Source: Halopelagius fulvigenes (GTDB lineage: Archaea; Halobacteriota; Halobacteria; Halobacteriales; Haloferacaceae). From it: a DNA stretch of 64,000 bases. The position numbers were made by a program, and so were the translations under genes. The stretch is from assembly GCF_042662625.1 (NCBI RefSeq), contig NZ_JBHSXH010000015.1, positions 1,054,001 to 1,118,000 on the forward strand, in the 5' to 3' direction. Every line of letters starts with the position of its first letter. Position 1 is the stretch's first letter. The notes under the pieces were generated by a model. It did no database searches and was not told the DNA's origin. It saw nothing but the letters and a program-made list of their open reading frames with translations. Positions 16,944-25,660 of the stretch are shown piece after piece.

Positions 16944-17537
16944 ATGCCGACTGTCGAGTGCGACCCAGAGGAGGCCCGACGGCGACTCGAAGACGCCGGC
17001 GTCGAGGTAACGGACGGCAACACCGAGTACGAGCGGTGGCGGGCGACGCACGGCGACGCCACCGCCGTCGCCTACGACGAGAAAGTCGTCGTGCAGGGGG
17101 CGCGGCCGACCGACCTCGTGGCGCTGTTGGAGTCCCGCGGCGGCCGAGCGCACGTCTACTTCGACGGCGCGAGTCGCGGCAACCCCGGCCCGGGGGCCGT
17201 CGGGTGGGTCATCGTCTCCGCGGACGGAATCGTCGGCGAGGGCTCCGACACCATCGGGCAGACGACGAACAATCGCGCGGAGTACGAGGCGCTGATTCGT
17301 GCGTTGGAGGCCGCAGAGAAGTTCGGCTTCGACGAGGTGGACGTCCGCGGCGACTCGGAGCTCATCGTCAAGCAGGTCCGCGGCGAGTACGACACGAACA
17401 ACCCCGAACTCCGGGAGCGTCGCGTCCGCGTCAGGGAACTCCTCGAACGGTTCGACCGGTGGTCCTTAGAGCACGTGCCGCGGGAGATAAACGACCGCGC
17501 CGACTCCCTAGCCAACGAGGCACTCGACCATGCCTGA
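16944..17537 (+). CDS. rnhA: Ribonuclease HI, archaeal type
   Basis: A 197-residue RNase H1 that would cleave the RNA strand of RNA-DNA hybrids (R-loops, primers). The catalytic acids are in VYFDGASRGNPGPGA (first Asp, about residue 72), NNRAEYEAL (Glu), RGDSELIVKQV (Asp) and near NDRADSLAN (Asp). A 65-residue N-terminal domain precedes the catalytic domain and may bind substrate. The ATG at 16944 is preferred over an upstream in-frame start because a TATA-like element at 16914-16920 lies 27 nt before it. The end overlaps the next gene by 8 nt. Confidence 0.9.
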   Translation: MPTVECDPEEARRRLEDAGVEVTDGNTEYERWRATHGDATAVAYDEKVVVQGARPTDLVALLESRGGRAHVYFDGASRGNPGPGAVGWVIVSADGIVGEGSDTIGQTTNNRAEYEALIRALEAAEKFGFDEVDVRGDSELIVKQVRGEYDTNNPELRERRVRVRELLERFDRWSLEHVPREINDRADSLANEALDHA

Positions 17538-18120
17538 AGACGACTCCGCGGCGGAGACGGAAGAGGAGACGGACGAACTGCCCGGTGAGGCTGTGGAGGA
17601 GGTGGAGCGTCTGACTCGACTCGCCAGAAGCGCGGTGGACGAGAACGAGGCGGCCGCCTACGAGGACCGGCGCGAGACGATCTTAGCGCAGTTCGGGTTC
17701 GACGCGCGGGTCCGCGAGGAGGACGAAACGCTCGTGCTGTACCCCTCGGAGTGGCTCGAAGACGGCGTGGTCCAGTTGGACCGCATCGACGACGTAGACA
17801 GGGGGATAGAGCGTCCGCTGGGGACCGACGCGGGGGACGAAGGCGAGTTCGACGCCGTCGAGAGTCACAACTCCTCGGTGGTGGATGCGGTCGAAGAAGC
17901 CCACGGCCCGGTGCACGCGGCGAACGCGCGCGCGTTCGCGGACTTCATGAGTAACCACTACGTTCGGCGCGTCGAGTCGGCGTCGCGGAAAGAAATACGG
18001 GAGTTCTTAGACGAGTACTACCTGCGGAACGCGTGGCCGTCGGAAGATCAGTCGTCCGTGGTCGCCGAGAGTCTCGAACTGACGTTCGAGGCCGCCGGAG
18101 CGGACGTGCCCGAGTTCTGA
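17530..18120 (+). CDS. DUF7108 family protein, rnhA-linked
   Basis: A 196-residue acidic soluble protein, mostly helical by composition, overlapping rnhA by 8 nt and so translationally coupled to it. No catalytic signature is seen. I recognise it as DUF7108, a family that in haloarchaea is found directly after rnhA. The conserved-looking C-terminal half (ANARAFADFMSNHYVRR, then EIREFLDEYYLRNAWPS) is the likely functional core. A role with RNase H is inference from operon structure alone. Confidence 0.75.
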   Translation: MPEDDSAAETEEETDELPGEAVEEVERLTRLARSAVDENEAAAYEDRRETILAQFGFDARVREEDETLVLYPSEWLEDGVVQLDRIDDVDRGIERPLGTDAGDEGEFDAVESHNSSVVDAVEEAHGPVHAANARAFADFMSNHYVRRVESASRKEIREFLDEYYLRNAWPSEDQSSVVAESLELTFEAAGADVPEF

Positions 18121-18138
18121 TTCCGTCGGCGTTCGCGT

Positions 18139-18498
18139 CTACAGGTACGAGTCGATGAGTTCGCGAACCTCGTCGGCGCGCGTCTCGTCCGTGACGAACT
18201 TGCCGAGCATCCAGTCGAATCGGTCGAGGACGGCGTCGTGGCCCTTCTCGGTCAGTTCGTACTGGTTGGTCCGCTTGTCGAGTTCGCTCTTCTCGACGAG
18301 TTCCATCTCGACTAAGTCGTCGAGGTTGGGGTACAGACGCCCGTGGTTGACTTCCGTGCCGTAGTACTCCTCGAGATTTCGCTTGATAGCGAGCCCGTAC
18401 ATGGGTTCCTCGGCAAGGATGACGAGGATGTTCTGTTGGAACGCGGTGAGGTCCCGCGCAATGCCGGAGATGTCGGTAACTGTTTGTGCCTCTGACAT
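18139..18498 (-). CDS. PadR family winged-helix regulator
   Basis: A 119-residue PadR-type regulator. Helix 1 starts DLTAFQQNILVILAEEP, followed by YGLAIKRNLEEYYG, the wing HGRLYPNLDDLVEMELVEKS and a C-terminal dimer helix. Small haloarchaeal PadR proteins of this type are sequence-specific repressors or activators. The ATG at 18496-18498 is chosen over a TTG three codons upstream because a TATA element at about 18519-18526 lies 25 nt before it. Convergent with the rnhA operon. Targets are not predictable here. Confidence 0.85.
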   Translation of the reverse strand: MSEAQTVTDISGIARDLTAFQQNILVILAEEPMYGLAIKRNLEEYYGTEVNHGRLYPNLDDLVEMELVEKSELDKRTNQYELTEKGHDAVLDRFDWMLGKFVTDETRADEVRELIDSYL

Positions 18499-18507
18499 GG
18501 TAGGCAA

Positions 18508-18831
18508 AATGTCATCAAGCTATTTAACACTTCTCAACTGACGGTACATTTCCCGTTTATCCGTCGAAACCGGGCATCTCACTGGGGTACGGTTGTGTAT
18601 ACGTTCCCGCCTCGAAGTCCACTTTCGGTCATTTTTGTCAAGAAATAGTCGTCATTCGATACTCCTTTAGTATTATCTATAGGTGTTCGCCTGTCAAAAT
18701 TTACTAGCCGGCTGCCGGACGGAACCGCGCGGAATCGCGTCCCGTCGGCGGTTCATGCGGAGAGCGAAATCGAGTCCCGTCGGCCACGTCGATTCGAAAA
18801 TACTTTGCCGGCGTTGGGAGTGGCAGACGGT
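18508..18831. other. AT-rich intergenic region between padR and ppa
   Basis: 324 bp without a convincing gene. It holds the PadR promoter (TATA near 18523), an unusually AT-rich stretch at 18620-18705 containing tagtattatctatag, and a TATA-like element at 18796-18804 upstream of ppa. I see no tRNA-like fold or strong hairpin. A small RNA or an operator array is possible but unsupported. Confidence 0.5.
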
Positions 18832-19365
18832 ATGGTAAACCTCTGGGAAGACATGGAGACCGGCCCGGACGCGCCCGACGTGATTTACGCCGTCGTCGAG
18901 TGCCTGAAGGGAGAGCGAAACAAGTACGAGTACGAGAAGGACATCCCCGGCGTCGTCCTCGACCGAGTTCTCCACTCGAACGTCCACTACCCCTCCGACT
19001 ACGGGTTCATGCCGCAGACGTACTACGACGACGAGGACCCCTTCGACGTTCTCGTCCTCGTCGAGGACCAGACGTTCCCCGGGTGCGTCATCGAGGCCCG
19101 CCCCGTCGCCCTCATGGAGATGGACGACGACGGCGAGAAGGACGACAAGGTCATCGCCGTCCCCGTCGAGGACCCCCGCTACGACCACGTGCAGGACGTC
19201 GAGGACCTGACCGACCAGCAGAAGGACGAAATCTCCGAGTTCTTCGAGACGTACAAGAACCTCGAAGAGGGCAAGCAGACCGAAGTGCTCGGCTGGGAGG
19301 ACGCCCAAGCGGCGAAGGACGCCGTGGAACACGCGATGGACCTCTACGAAGAGAACTTCGCGTAA
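18832..19365 (+). CDS. ppa: Inorganic pyrophosphatase
   Basis: A 177-residue family I soluble pyrophosphatase, hydrolysing pyrophosphate from biosynthetic reactions. The signature is clear: NKYEYEK (substrate lysine), HYPSDYGFMPQTY (Tyr), the metal-binding box DEDPFDVLVLVE, and DDKVIAVPVEDPRYD. Length is as expected for the archaeal/bacterial hexameric enzyme. The ATG at 18832 begins the conserved MVNLWEDM; an in-frame upstream start at 18805 has no TATA support. A T-run at 19383-19388 just after the stop is a plausible terminator. Confidence 0.93.
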   Translation: MVNLWEDMETGPDAPDVIYAVVECLKGERNKYEYEKDIPGVVLDRVLHSNVHYPSDYGFMPQTYYDDEDPFDVLVLVEDQTFPGCVIEARPVALMEMDDDGEKDDKVIAVPVEDPRYDHVQDVEDLTDQQKDEISEFFETYKNLEEGKQTEVLGWEDAQAAKDAVEHAMDLYEENFA

Positions 19366-19382
19366 CCGCTCGACTACGGACG

Positions 19383-19388
19383 CACTTT
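19383..19388 (+). terminator. T-run after ppa
   Basis: Five to six T in a row, 18 nt after the ppa stop; U-rich 3' ends are the usual archaeal termination signal. A GACGGA..TCCGTC hairpin follows immediately (about 19402-19414). Confidence 0.45.
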
Positions 19389-19606
19389 TTCGCCGCCGTC
19401 GACGGACGGAGTCCGTCGGGAAACCGAGTGCCCTCGGTGACGACGAACGCCGAGAGCGTCGCGTGTCGCGGCCTCCGGCGCCCGCCCCCTCCGCTAATCG
19501 CTTGACCGCGAGAGGGCCGATTCCCGCCGGTAATCTCCGCCGCCGGGGAGCATGTGTTATGCTTATGAGTAATCTTTTCCGCGCGAGGCCGCTAGTTCGA
19601 ACCGAG

Positions 19607-19741
19607 ATGAGCGTCGATAGCGCGTACCCCGGCATAGACCACGTAACGGTCGTTCCGACGAACTACCACCCGGAGGAGTCCGAGGGCGGCGACGGAGACG
19701 CCGAGGGAAGCGACGAGTCGGCGACGGCGGAGCGACGCTGA
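19607..19741 (+). CDS. Small acidic protein, function unknown
   Basis: A 44-residue open reading frame with typical haloarchaeal acidic composition: an N-terminal half with a hydrophobic patch (DHVTVVPTNYHPEE) and a Gly/Asp/Ser-rich tail. An AT-rich TATA-like stretch lies about 40 nt upstream (19560-19575), leaving a short leader. Codon use is like the neighbours. It fills an otherwise empty gap between ppa and the rhomboid gene. I do not recognise the family; existence as a gene is plausible, not proven. Confidence 0.45.
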   Translation: MSVDSAYPGIDHVTVVPTNYHPEESEGGDGDAEGSDESATAERR

Positions 19742-19861
19742 CGGACCGGCGGTGACGCGCGGTTCGCGTTCTCGCTCGACTGCGGGCGTCCTTCGACGGT
19801 AGAGTATCGTCTTCGCGCGCGAGGGGAACCCCTTTTATCGCGCCGGGATTAACCCTCGGTA

Positions 19862-20779
19862 ATGGCAACCTGCGACGAGTGCGGGAAGCACGAGAACCTC
19901 CCGTACCAGTGCCGACGGTGCGGGAACACGTTCTGTGCGGAGCACCGCCTCCCGGAGAACCACGATTGTCCGGGGTTGTCGGAGTGGAACGACCCATCCG
20001 GGGTGTTGGACAGCGGTTTCGACGACTCGGTGGCCGACGAAGGGAGCCGAAGGTCCGGCGTCCTCAGCCGTCTCACCGGGACCGGCGGTCCGCTCGGCTA
20101 CTTCCGCGGCAACATGGCGTACACCTTCCTCGGCCTCATGTGGGTGACGTTCGCCCTGGAGTTCGTCGTGCTGTTTACGCTCGGCGGGGAGACGTTTCAG
20201 TCGCTGTTCATGCTCACTTCCGAGAATCCGCTGTACGTCTGGACGTGGGTCACATCCGTCTTCGCGCACAGCCCCAACTCCTTCTTCCACATCGTCGGCA
20301 ACAGCATTGTCCTCTACTTCTTCGGCCCGTTGGTCGAACGGTACGTCGGGTCGAAGAAGTTCGCCGCTCTGTTCCTCGTAAGCGGGGTGATAGCCGGACT
20401 CGCCCACGTCGGGTCGAGCATGCTCCTGACCCCAGCCGTTCCCACCGCCGTCCTCGGCGCGTCGGGTGCGGTGTTCGCCGTCCTCGGAGTGCTGACGGTG
20501 CTGAACCCGAGCCTGAAGATTTACCTCTACTTCCTCATCCCCGTCCCGCTTTGGCTGTTCACCGCCGGGTTCGCCCTCATCTCCACGGTGTTCTTCCTCT
20601 CGCCGGGTACCGCCGGGGCGGTCGGACAGGGCAACGTCGCGCACTTCGCACACCTCGTCGGCCTCGTCATCGGTCTGGCGTACGGCCGCCGAGTGAAAGG
20701 TAGACGCCGGGTCCCCAACAGCCTCCAGTTCGGAAGCGGCGGCGGCAGGGGCCCCGGGGGGCCGGGCAGGCGCTTTTAA
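19862..20779 (+). CDS. rhoII: Rhomboid intramembrane protease with N-terminal AN1 zinc finger
   Basis: A 305-residue rhomboid protease fused to an AN1-type zinc finger. The finger occupies residues 4-36 with Cys 4, 7, 17, 20, 25, His 28, His 34 and Cys 36. Six hydrophobic segments follow, with FHIVGN in segment 2, the catalytic serine in GASG (Ser201) and the catalytic histidine in HFAHLVG (His264). It should cleave transmembrane substrates; the Haloferax RhoII orthologue affects S-layer glycosylation. TATA at about 19828-19836 is 30 nt before the ATG. Endonuclease V follows after one base. Confidence 0.92.
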   Translation: MATCDECGKHENLPYQCRRCGNTFCAEHRLPENHDCPGLSEWNDPSGVLDSGFDDSVADEGSRRSGVLSRLTGTGGPLGYFRGNMAYTFLGLMWVTFALEFVVLFTLGGETFQSLFMLTSENPLYVWTWVTSVFAHSPNSFFHIVGNSIVLYFFGPLVERYVGSKKFAALFLVSGVIAGLAHVGSSMLLTPAVPTAVLGASGAVFAVLGVLTVLNPSLKIYLYFLIPVPLWLFTAGFALISTVFFLSPGTAGAVGQGNVAHFAHLVGLVIGLAYGRRVKGRRRVPNSLQFGSGGGRGPGGPGRRF

Positions 20780-20780
20780 G

Positions 20781-21545
20781 ATGCTCCCGACTCGTCCCGA
20801 GTTCGTCCCCGACTCGTCGCAGTCGCGCGAGGAAATGGAGTCGATGCAGCTCGACGTGGCGGACGCCGCGACGTGGGACGACGACTTCGGATTCGAGGTG
20901 GAGGCGGTCGGACTCGCCGACTGGGCGCCCGACGACGCTCCCCTCGTCGCGGGCGTGGACCAAGCGTTCCTAGACGACCGGGCGGTCAGCGTCGTCGTCG
21001 TCATGCGCGGGGGCCGCGTAATCGAACGCGCGTCCGCCGTCGTGGACCTCGAAATCCCGTACATCCCCGGGCTGCTCTCCTTCCGCGAGGGGAACCCGAT
21101 TCTCGCCGCCTTCGAGGAGTTGGAGGCGACGCCGGACCTCGTCGTCTTCGACGGGAGCGGCCGCATCCACTTCCGGCAGGCCGGGTTGGCGACGCACCTC
21201 GGCGTCGTCCTCGACGTGCCGAGCATCGGCGTGGCGAAGAGCCTCCTCTGCGGGACGCCCCGCGAGGGCGTGGACGGCAGACCCGCCGGGTGGCGGACCG
21301 AGATTCTCGCCGGCGGCAGGGTGGAGAACGCCGACTCCGGGGAGGTCATCGGTCACGCCTACCAGTCGCGGCAGTACGACAACGAACCCATCGTCAACCC
21401 GTTGTACGTCAGTCCGGGCCACCGCGTCTCGGTGCCGACGGCGACCGACCTGGTGGCGCGCCTCTGCGGGAAGTACAAGCTCCCGGAACCGACGCGGCGC
21501 GCGGACTCCTACGCCGACGAGGCGAAGTCGTCCGTCGAGAGCTAG
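20781..21545 (+). CDS. nfi: Endonuclease V
   Basis: A 254-residue endonuclease V, which nicks one base 3' of deaminated adenine (inosine) in DNA or RNA. Key features: GVDQAF with catalytic Asp60, the wedge and catalytic Glu in IPYIPGLLSFRE (Glu103), and VFDGSGRIHFRQAGLA with Asp124, then IGVAKSLLCG. The ATG starts one base after the rhomboid stop, so the pair is cotranscribed. The N-terminal RPEFVPDSSQSREEME matches the family, supporting this start rather than an internal Met. Confidence 0.92.
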   Translation: MLPTRPEFVPDSSQSREEMESMQLDVADAATWDDDFGFEVEAVGLADWAPDDAPLVAGVDQAFLDDRAVSVVVVMRGGRVIERASAVVDLEIPYIPGLLSFREGNPILAAFEELEATPDLVVFDGSGRIHFRQAGLATHLGVVLDVPSIGVAKSLLCGTPREGVDGRPAGWRTEILAGGRVENADSGEVIGHAYQSRQYDNEPIVNPLYVSPGHRVSVPTATDLVARLCGKYKLPEPTRRADSYADEAKSSVES

Positions 21546-21591
21546 GTCTAGACCGCCTATAATTAACACACCGGGGGCCGATGACGGTGAC

Positions 21592-22434
21592 GTGCATCCC
21601 AAGACGGTCCTCATCACCGGTTGTTCGTCCGGCATCGGCCGCGCCGCCGCCCGTCAGTTTCTCGACGAGGACTGGCGGGTTTACGCGACGGCGCGAAATC
21701 CCGCCGACATCGAGACGCTGGGGGAGGAAGGCTGCGAGATAGCCACCCTCGACGTGACCGAACAGGACGACGTGGACCGCGTGGTGGAACGAATCGTAGA
21801 GGAGGAAGGACACATCTCGGCGCTGGTGAACAACGCCGGGTTCGGCCAGTTCGGCCCCCTCGAAGACGTTCCGACCGAACAGGTCCACCGCCAGTTCGAC
21901 GTGAACGTCTACGGCCCGCACCGCCTCGTCCGGGCCGTCCTCCCGCACATGCGCGAACAGGGCGACGGCACCATCATCAACGTCTCCAGCGTCGCCGGGC
22001 GCGTCTCCTTCCCCGGCGGGGGCGTCTACTCGGGGTCGAAGTTCGCCGTCGAGGCGATGACCGACGCCCTGCGGAACGAGGTGGCCGAGTACGGCATCGA
22101 CGCCGTCGTCGTCGAACCCGGGCCGGTGAAGACGAACTTCTCGGACCGCGTGCAGGAGGAGGTGGCGGGCGGCGAGGACGACATCCCCGGCATCGAGCGC
22201 TCGGGGGCCTACGAGTCGTTCTACGCCCTGTTCGAGGACACCAGAGAGCTCGGCGGCGGTCCGGGGTCGATTCCGGCCGAACGCGTCGCCGACGACATCG
22301 TGGACGCCGCCTCCTCGACGCAACCAAAGGCGCGCTACCAACCTGGGACGGTGGCGCGCGTCTCGACGCTGGCGCGCTTCCTCCCGGACGCGTGGTTCGA
22401 CACCACGTACCGACTCCTCCAGAAACTGGTGTGA
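21592..22434 (+). CDS. Short-chain dehydrogenase/reductase
   Basis: A 280-residue classical SDR oxidoreductase. The dinucleotide loop ITGCSSGIGRAAAR (about residues 6-19) is followed by LVNNAGFGQFG, the catalytic Ser in NVSSVAGRVS and the catalytic YSGSKFAVEAM (Tyr and Lys). The absence of an acidic residue at the end of strand 2 and the basic residue after TARN suggest NADP(H). The start is GTG at 21592; a TATA element at 21556-21565 lies about 31 nt upstream. An in-window ATG just upstream is in another frame. Substrate unknown. Confidence 0.88.
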   Translation: MHPKTVLITGCSSGIGRAAARQFLDEDWRVYATARNPADIETLGEEGCEIATLDVTEQDDVDRVVERIVEEEGHISALVNNAGFGQFGPLEDVPTEQVHRQFDVNVYGPHRLVRAVLPHMREQGDGTIINVSSVAGRVSFPGGGVYSGSKFAVEAMTDALRNEVAEYGIDAVVVEPGPVKTNFSDRVQEEVAGGEDDIPGIERSGAYESFYALFEDTRELGGGPGSIPAERVADDIVDAASSTQPKARYQPGTVARVSTLARFLPDAWFDTTYRLLQKLV

Positions 22435-22502
22435 CCGCCGGCCGACCGCCCCGGGTTTCTCGTTCCCGTCTCCGTCTCGCGTCCCCGCGTCCGCCGTCGG
22501 GC

Positions 22503-23768
22503 CTACGCCAGGCAGGCGGCGACGACGCGGAGGGCGTCCTCTCCCTGTACCTCCTCGGCGAGGAGGGGGACGCGCTTCACGTCGCGCCCGCGGAACAGGT
22601 CCGTCGCCGTCTGTAAGGCGTTCTGCTGGACCTGCCAGCGACGCTGGCAGAACTCGCAGTGCTCTAAGTCCGGCGTGACGACCCACTTCGGGTCCACCGA
22701 CGCGTCCGTCACGTCCGCGAGGTTCTCCATGACGCGGTTGACGACGAGCGTCTGCACCGGAATCTCGTAGCCGTCGAGTCGTTCGACGAGTCGCTTCGAC
22801 TCCACGACGCTCATCTCCTCGGGAATCATCACCACCCGGAAGTCCGTCTTCGAGGGGTCCCGGAGGACGCGGCGGAGTCGTTCGATTCGCTCGCGAAGTT
22901 CGTCCAAATCGCCCATCCCCGAGTCGTTCGTCCCCCCGCCGAACAGACCCTTTATCTGGTCCATCATGCCGGAGAACTGCTGTTTCATCCGGGCGATGCG
23001 CCCGAGCATCGAGTCCATCACCTCGGGGAGTTCGAGCAGTCTGAGCGTGTGCCCCGTCGGGGCTGTGTCCACGACGACGCGGTCGAACCGCGGGTCGTCG
23101 AGGTACGCCAGCAGTTGCTGCATCGCCGCCGCCTCGTCCGCGCCGGGCATCGAACCGGGCGACATCCCCATCGGCCCCTCCGGACCGAGGAGTTGCTCCA
23201 TCCCGCCCATGTCCATCCCGAAGGGGTTCTGCCCCGAGTCGTCGCCGAAGGGGTTCCCCCCGCCTCCGCCGGACTCCTCGAAGGGGTTCTCCTCCTCGGG
23301 GGACTCGAAGGGGTTCTCGTCCGAGTCGGGGTCGAACCCGCCGCCCGCGCCCGCGTCCGCGCCGCCCCCGGTGAACGGCCCCTTCATCGCCGCGTCGGGG
23401 TCGATTTCGGCGGCGTACAGGGGGATGTCCTCGCGTACGCGCGCGGGTTCGGCGGGCACGTCCGTCCCGAGGGTGTCCGAGAGCGAGTGCGCGGGGTCCG
23501 TCGAGACGACGAGCGTCGAGGTGCCGTCGGCGGCGGAGGCGAGGGCCGTCGCCGCGGCCATCGTCGTCTTCCCGACGCCGCCCTTCCCGCCGTAGAGGAC
23601 GTAGTCGGGGGCGTCCACGCCCGACGGGAGATTCGTCTCGTCGGTTCGCGTCTCGGTGTCGACGGGGACGCCGGCGCCCCCGCCGTCGTCCGGCGCGTCG
23701 TCGCTCGACTCGTCCGCCTCAGCGTCGTCTTCGACGCGTTCGACGGGTTCGACGTCGATGTCGGCCAT
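22503..23768 (-). CDS. ArsA/Get3-type ATPase with NPF- and Met-rich insert
   Basis: A 421-residue P-loop ATPase of the ArsA/Get3 group. An acidic N-terminal extension (about 54 residues) precedes the deviant Walker A GGKGGVGKTT (60-69) and DPAHSLSD switch. A C-terminal CEFC pair could bind zinc at the dimer interface, as in Get3, and the helical subdomain is present. Between residues 130 and 212 lies a Gly/Glu/Asp-rich insert with four NPF motifs (152, 161, 172, 181) followed by a Met/Gly/Pro stretch (185-207), the position where Get3 binds hydrophobic tail-anchor clients. It is therefore more likely a membrane-protein targeting factor than an arsenite pump. Confidence 0.85.
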   Translation of the reverse strand: MADIDVEPVERVEDDAEADESSDDAPDDGGGAGVPVDTETRTDETNLPSGVDAPDYVLYGGKGGVGKTTMAAATALASAADGTSTLVVSTDPAHSLSDTLGTDVPAEPARVREDIPLYAAEIDPDAAMKGPFTGGGADAGAGGGFDPDSDENPFESPEEENPFEESGGGGGNPFGDDSGQNPFGMDMGGMEQLLGPEGPMGMSPGSMPGADEAAAMQQLLAYLDDPRFDRVVVDTAPTGHTLRLLELPEVMDSMLGRIARMKQQFSGMMDQIKGLFGGGTNDSGMGDLDELRERIERLRRVLRDPSKTDFRVVMIPEEMSVVESKRLVERLDGYEIPVQTLVVNRVMENLADVTDASVDPKWVVTPDLEHCEFCQRRWQVQQNALQTATDLFRGRDVKRVPLLAEEVQGEDALRVVAACLA

Positions 23769-23813
23769 GGAGGGAGGGACGCGGCGCGGACTTGTGTACC
23801 CGTCGGTCTCGGG

Positions 23814-24950
23814 TTACTCGCCCGACGCCGAGAAGTAGTCCGCCAGACGGGCGGCGGCGTCGTCGGCCCGCGGCGTGCAGAGGGCGAACCGAATCCAGTC
23901 GTCGTACGCCTCGCCGAACGCCTCGCCGGGCATCCCCGCGACGCCCGCCTCGTCTATCAGTTTCTTCACGTTCTCCAGCGTTCCGGGGAAGTCCTCGAAC
24001 CGCGCGAGCACGTAGAACCCGCCGTCGGGGTCGGTGTAGGACGCGCCCGCGGCGTCGAGGGCGTCGGTGAAGGCGTCGATTCGGTCGCGGAGTCTGTCGC
24101 GCGACGCCTCGTAGTACTCCGGCGGCGTCTCCTCCAACGCCCGGAGGACCGCCGCCTGCGCCGGTCTGCTGGTGGCGACGTTCACGAGCATGTGGCGCGT
24201 CTTCGCCGCCTCCACCAGCGATTCGGGGAACACGGCGTACCCGACGCGGAAGCCCGTTATCGCCATCGTCTTCGAGTATGCCGACGTGACGACGACGCGG
24301 TCGGAGTCGAAGGTGAGTGCGCTCTCGAACCGCCGGGAGAAGTCGAAGTGGTCGTACACCTCGTCCACGAGGAGGAGGGCGTCGTTCTCCTCGGCGAGGG
24401 CGACGAGTTCGGCCACCGACTCGCGGTCGTACACCGCGCCGGTCGGGTTGTTCGGCGTGTTGACGACGACGCAGGCGGTGTCCTCGGAGATGGCGGCCCG
24501 CATCGCGTCGAGGTCCAACGACCCGTCGGTGGCGACGGGCACCTTCGTCGCCTCCGCGCCGAGCATCTGCGCCTTCCCCGGGTAGTACGGGTACACCGGG
24601 TCGGTCAGCACCATCTCCTCGCCCGCGTCCCGTTCCATCGCGCGCGCCATCGCGAGGTAGTTCGCCTCGCCCGCGCCGTTCGTCACGACGACGCGGTCGG
24701 AATTGACGTTCCGGCGGGCGGCTATCTCCTCGCGGAGTCGCCGGAGACCCTCGCTCGGCGGGTACTGGAAGTCGGCGGGTTCGCCGTCGGCGTACTCGCG
24801 CAGACCCTCGCGGACGGCGGCGGGCGGATCCCAGTCCGGACTTCCCGACACCATGTCCACCACGTCCCTGTCGGCGCGGTGGGCGTACTGCATCACGAGA
24901 TAGAACAGGGGCGAGTCGTAGGCGTCGCCTGCGCCCTCCTCGGAGTTCAT
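23814..24950 (-). CDS. PLP-dependent class I/II aminotransferase
   Basis: A 378-residue fold-type I aminotransferase. Visible sites: TNGAGEANYLA (phosphate-binding start), VVNTPNNPTGAVYD (Asn/Pro loop), LLVDEVYDHFDF (PLP pyridine-binding Asp), and SAYSKTMAITGFRVGY with the Schiff-base Lys. Length and order are normal for the aspartate/tyrosine/branched-chain clade; the substrate cannot be deduced. The ATG at 24948-24950 is chosen as it begins the conserved region; a TATA-like stretch around 24976-24984 is about 30 nt upstream. Divergent from pncC. Confidence 0.88.
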   Translation of the reverse strand: MNSEEGAGDAYDSPLFYLVMQYAHRADRDVVDMVSGSPDWDPPAAVREGLREYADGEPADFQYPPSEGLRRLREEIAARRNVNSDRVVVTNGAGEANYLAMARAMERDAGEEMVLTDPVYPYYPGKAQMLGAEATKVPVATDGSLDLDAMRAAISEDTACVVVNTPNNPTGAVYDRESVAELVALAEENDALLLVDEVYDHFDFSRRFESALTFDSDRVVVTSAYSKTMAITGFRVGYAVFPESLVEAAKTRHMLVNVATSRPAQAAVLRALEETPPEYYEASRDRLRDRIDAFTDALDAAGASYTDPDGGFYVLARFEDFPGTLENVKKLIDEAGVAGMPGEAFGEAYDDWIRFALCTPRADDAAARLADYFSASGE

Positions 24951-25035
24951 GTCGTGCGACGGGTGGCCGCCGAGGGTGGTGGTTCTTTCGCTCCGCAACG
25001 GGGAACTTTTGCCCGCCGCCCCCGTCGTCTCTCGC

Positions 25036-25548
25036 ATGCGCGAGTTCGCCTCCGACCCGCCGGTCGAGGAACGCGTCGGCGACGCCCTCCGCGAGGCGGG
25101 GGAGACCCTCGCCGTCGCCGAGTCCTGTACCGGGGGCCTCGTCGGATCGCTTCTGACGGACGTTCCGGGCTCTTCGGACTACTTCGACCGGTCGGCCGTC
25201 ACCTACTCCTACGACGCGAAGTTGACCGAACTGGCCGTCTCGCGGGAGTCGTTGGACGAACACGGGGCCGTCTCGGAACCGGTCGCCCGGCAGATGGCCG
25301 CGGGCGTCCGCGACACCGCCGGCACCGACTGGGGCGTCGCCACCACCGGCATCGCGGGACCGACCGGCGGCACGGCGGAGAAACCGGTGGGGACGGTGTA
25401 CGTCGGCCTCGCGTACGCCGGCGAGTGGGGAAGCGGCGACTCCGAGACGACGGTCGAACGGCGCGTCTTCGACGGCGACAGGCGACAGGTGAAAGAGCGA
25501 ATCGCCCGGACGGCGCTGGAGGCGGTCCTCGAAGCGGTCGAAGGCTGA
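25036..25548 (+). CDS. pncC: CinA C-terminal domain nicotinamide-nucleotide amidase
   Basis: A 170-residue stand-alone CinA C-terminal domain. LAVAESCTGGLVGSLLTDVPGSS-type motif (about residues 19-40) with the catalytic Ser, followed by GVATTGIAGPTGGTAEKPVGTV, is diagnostic for NMN deamidase (PncC), which recycles nicotinamide mononucleotide to NaMN in NAD salvage. The ATG at 25036 has a TATA-like element at about 25004-25010, 28 nt upstream. It is divergent from the aminotransferase gene with an 85-bp shared control region. Confidence 0.88.
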   Translation: MREFASDPPVEERVGDALREAGETLAVAESCTGGLVGSLLTDVPGSSDYFDRSAVTYSYDAKLTELAVSRESLDEHGAVSEPVARQMAAGVRDTAGTDWGVATTGIAGPTGGTAEKPVGTVYVGLAYAGEWGSGDSETTVERRVFDGDRRQVKERIARTALEAVLEAVEG

Positions 25549-25660
25549 ATCCTCGCCCCGGCCCCGTCCCGGACTCCGCCCTCGTTCGCGCCCGGCGGAT
25601 GACAGACACCCCCGATACGTGACAAAACGTTTGTATCACAGCATTACGGACTAGTCACCG

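Noticed and set aside
22503..23768. Arsenite pump ATPase ArsA
   Set aside because: Single P-loop half, CxxC pair and Met-rich insert fit Get3 better, and no arsB or arsenic regulator is nearby.
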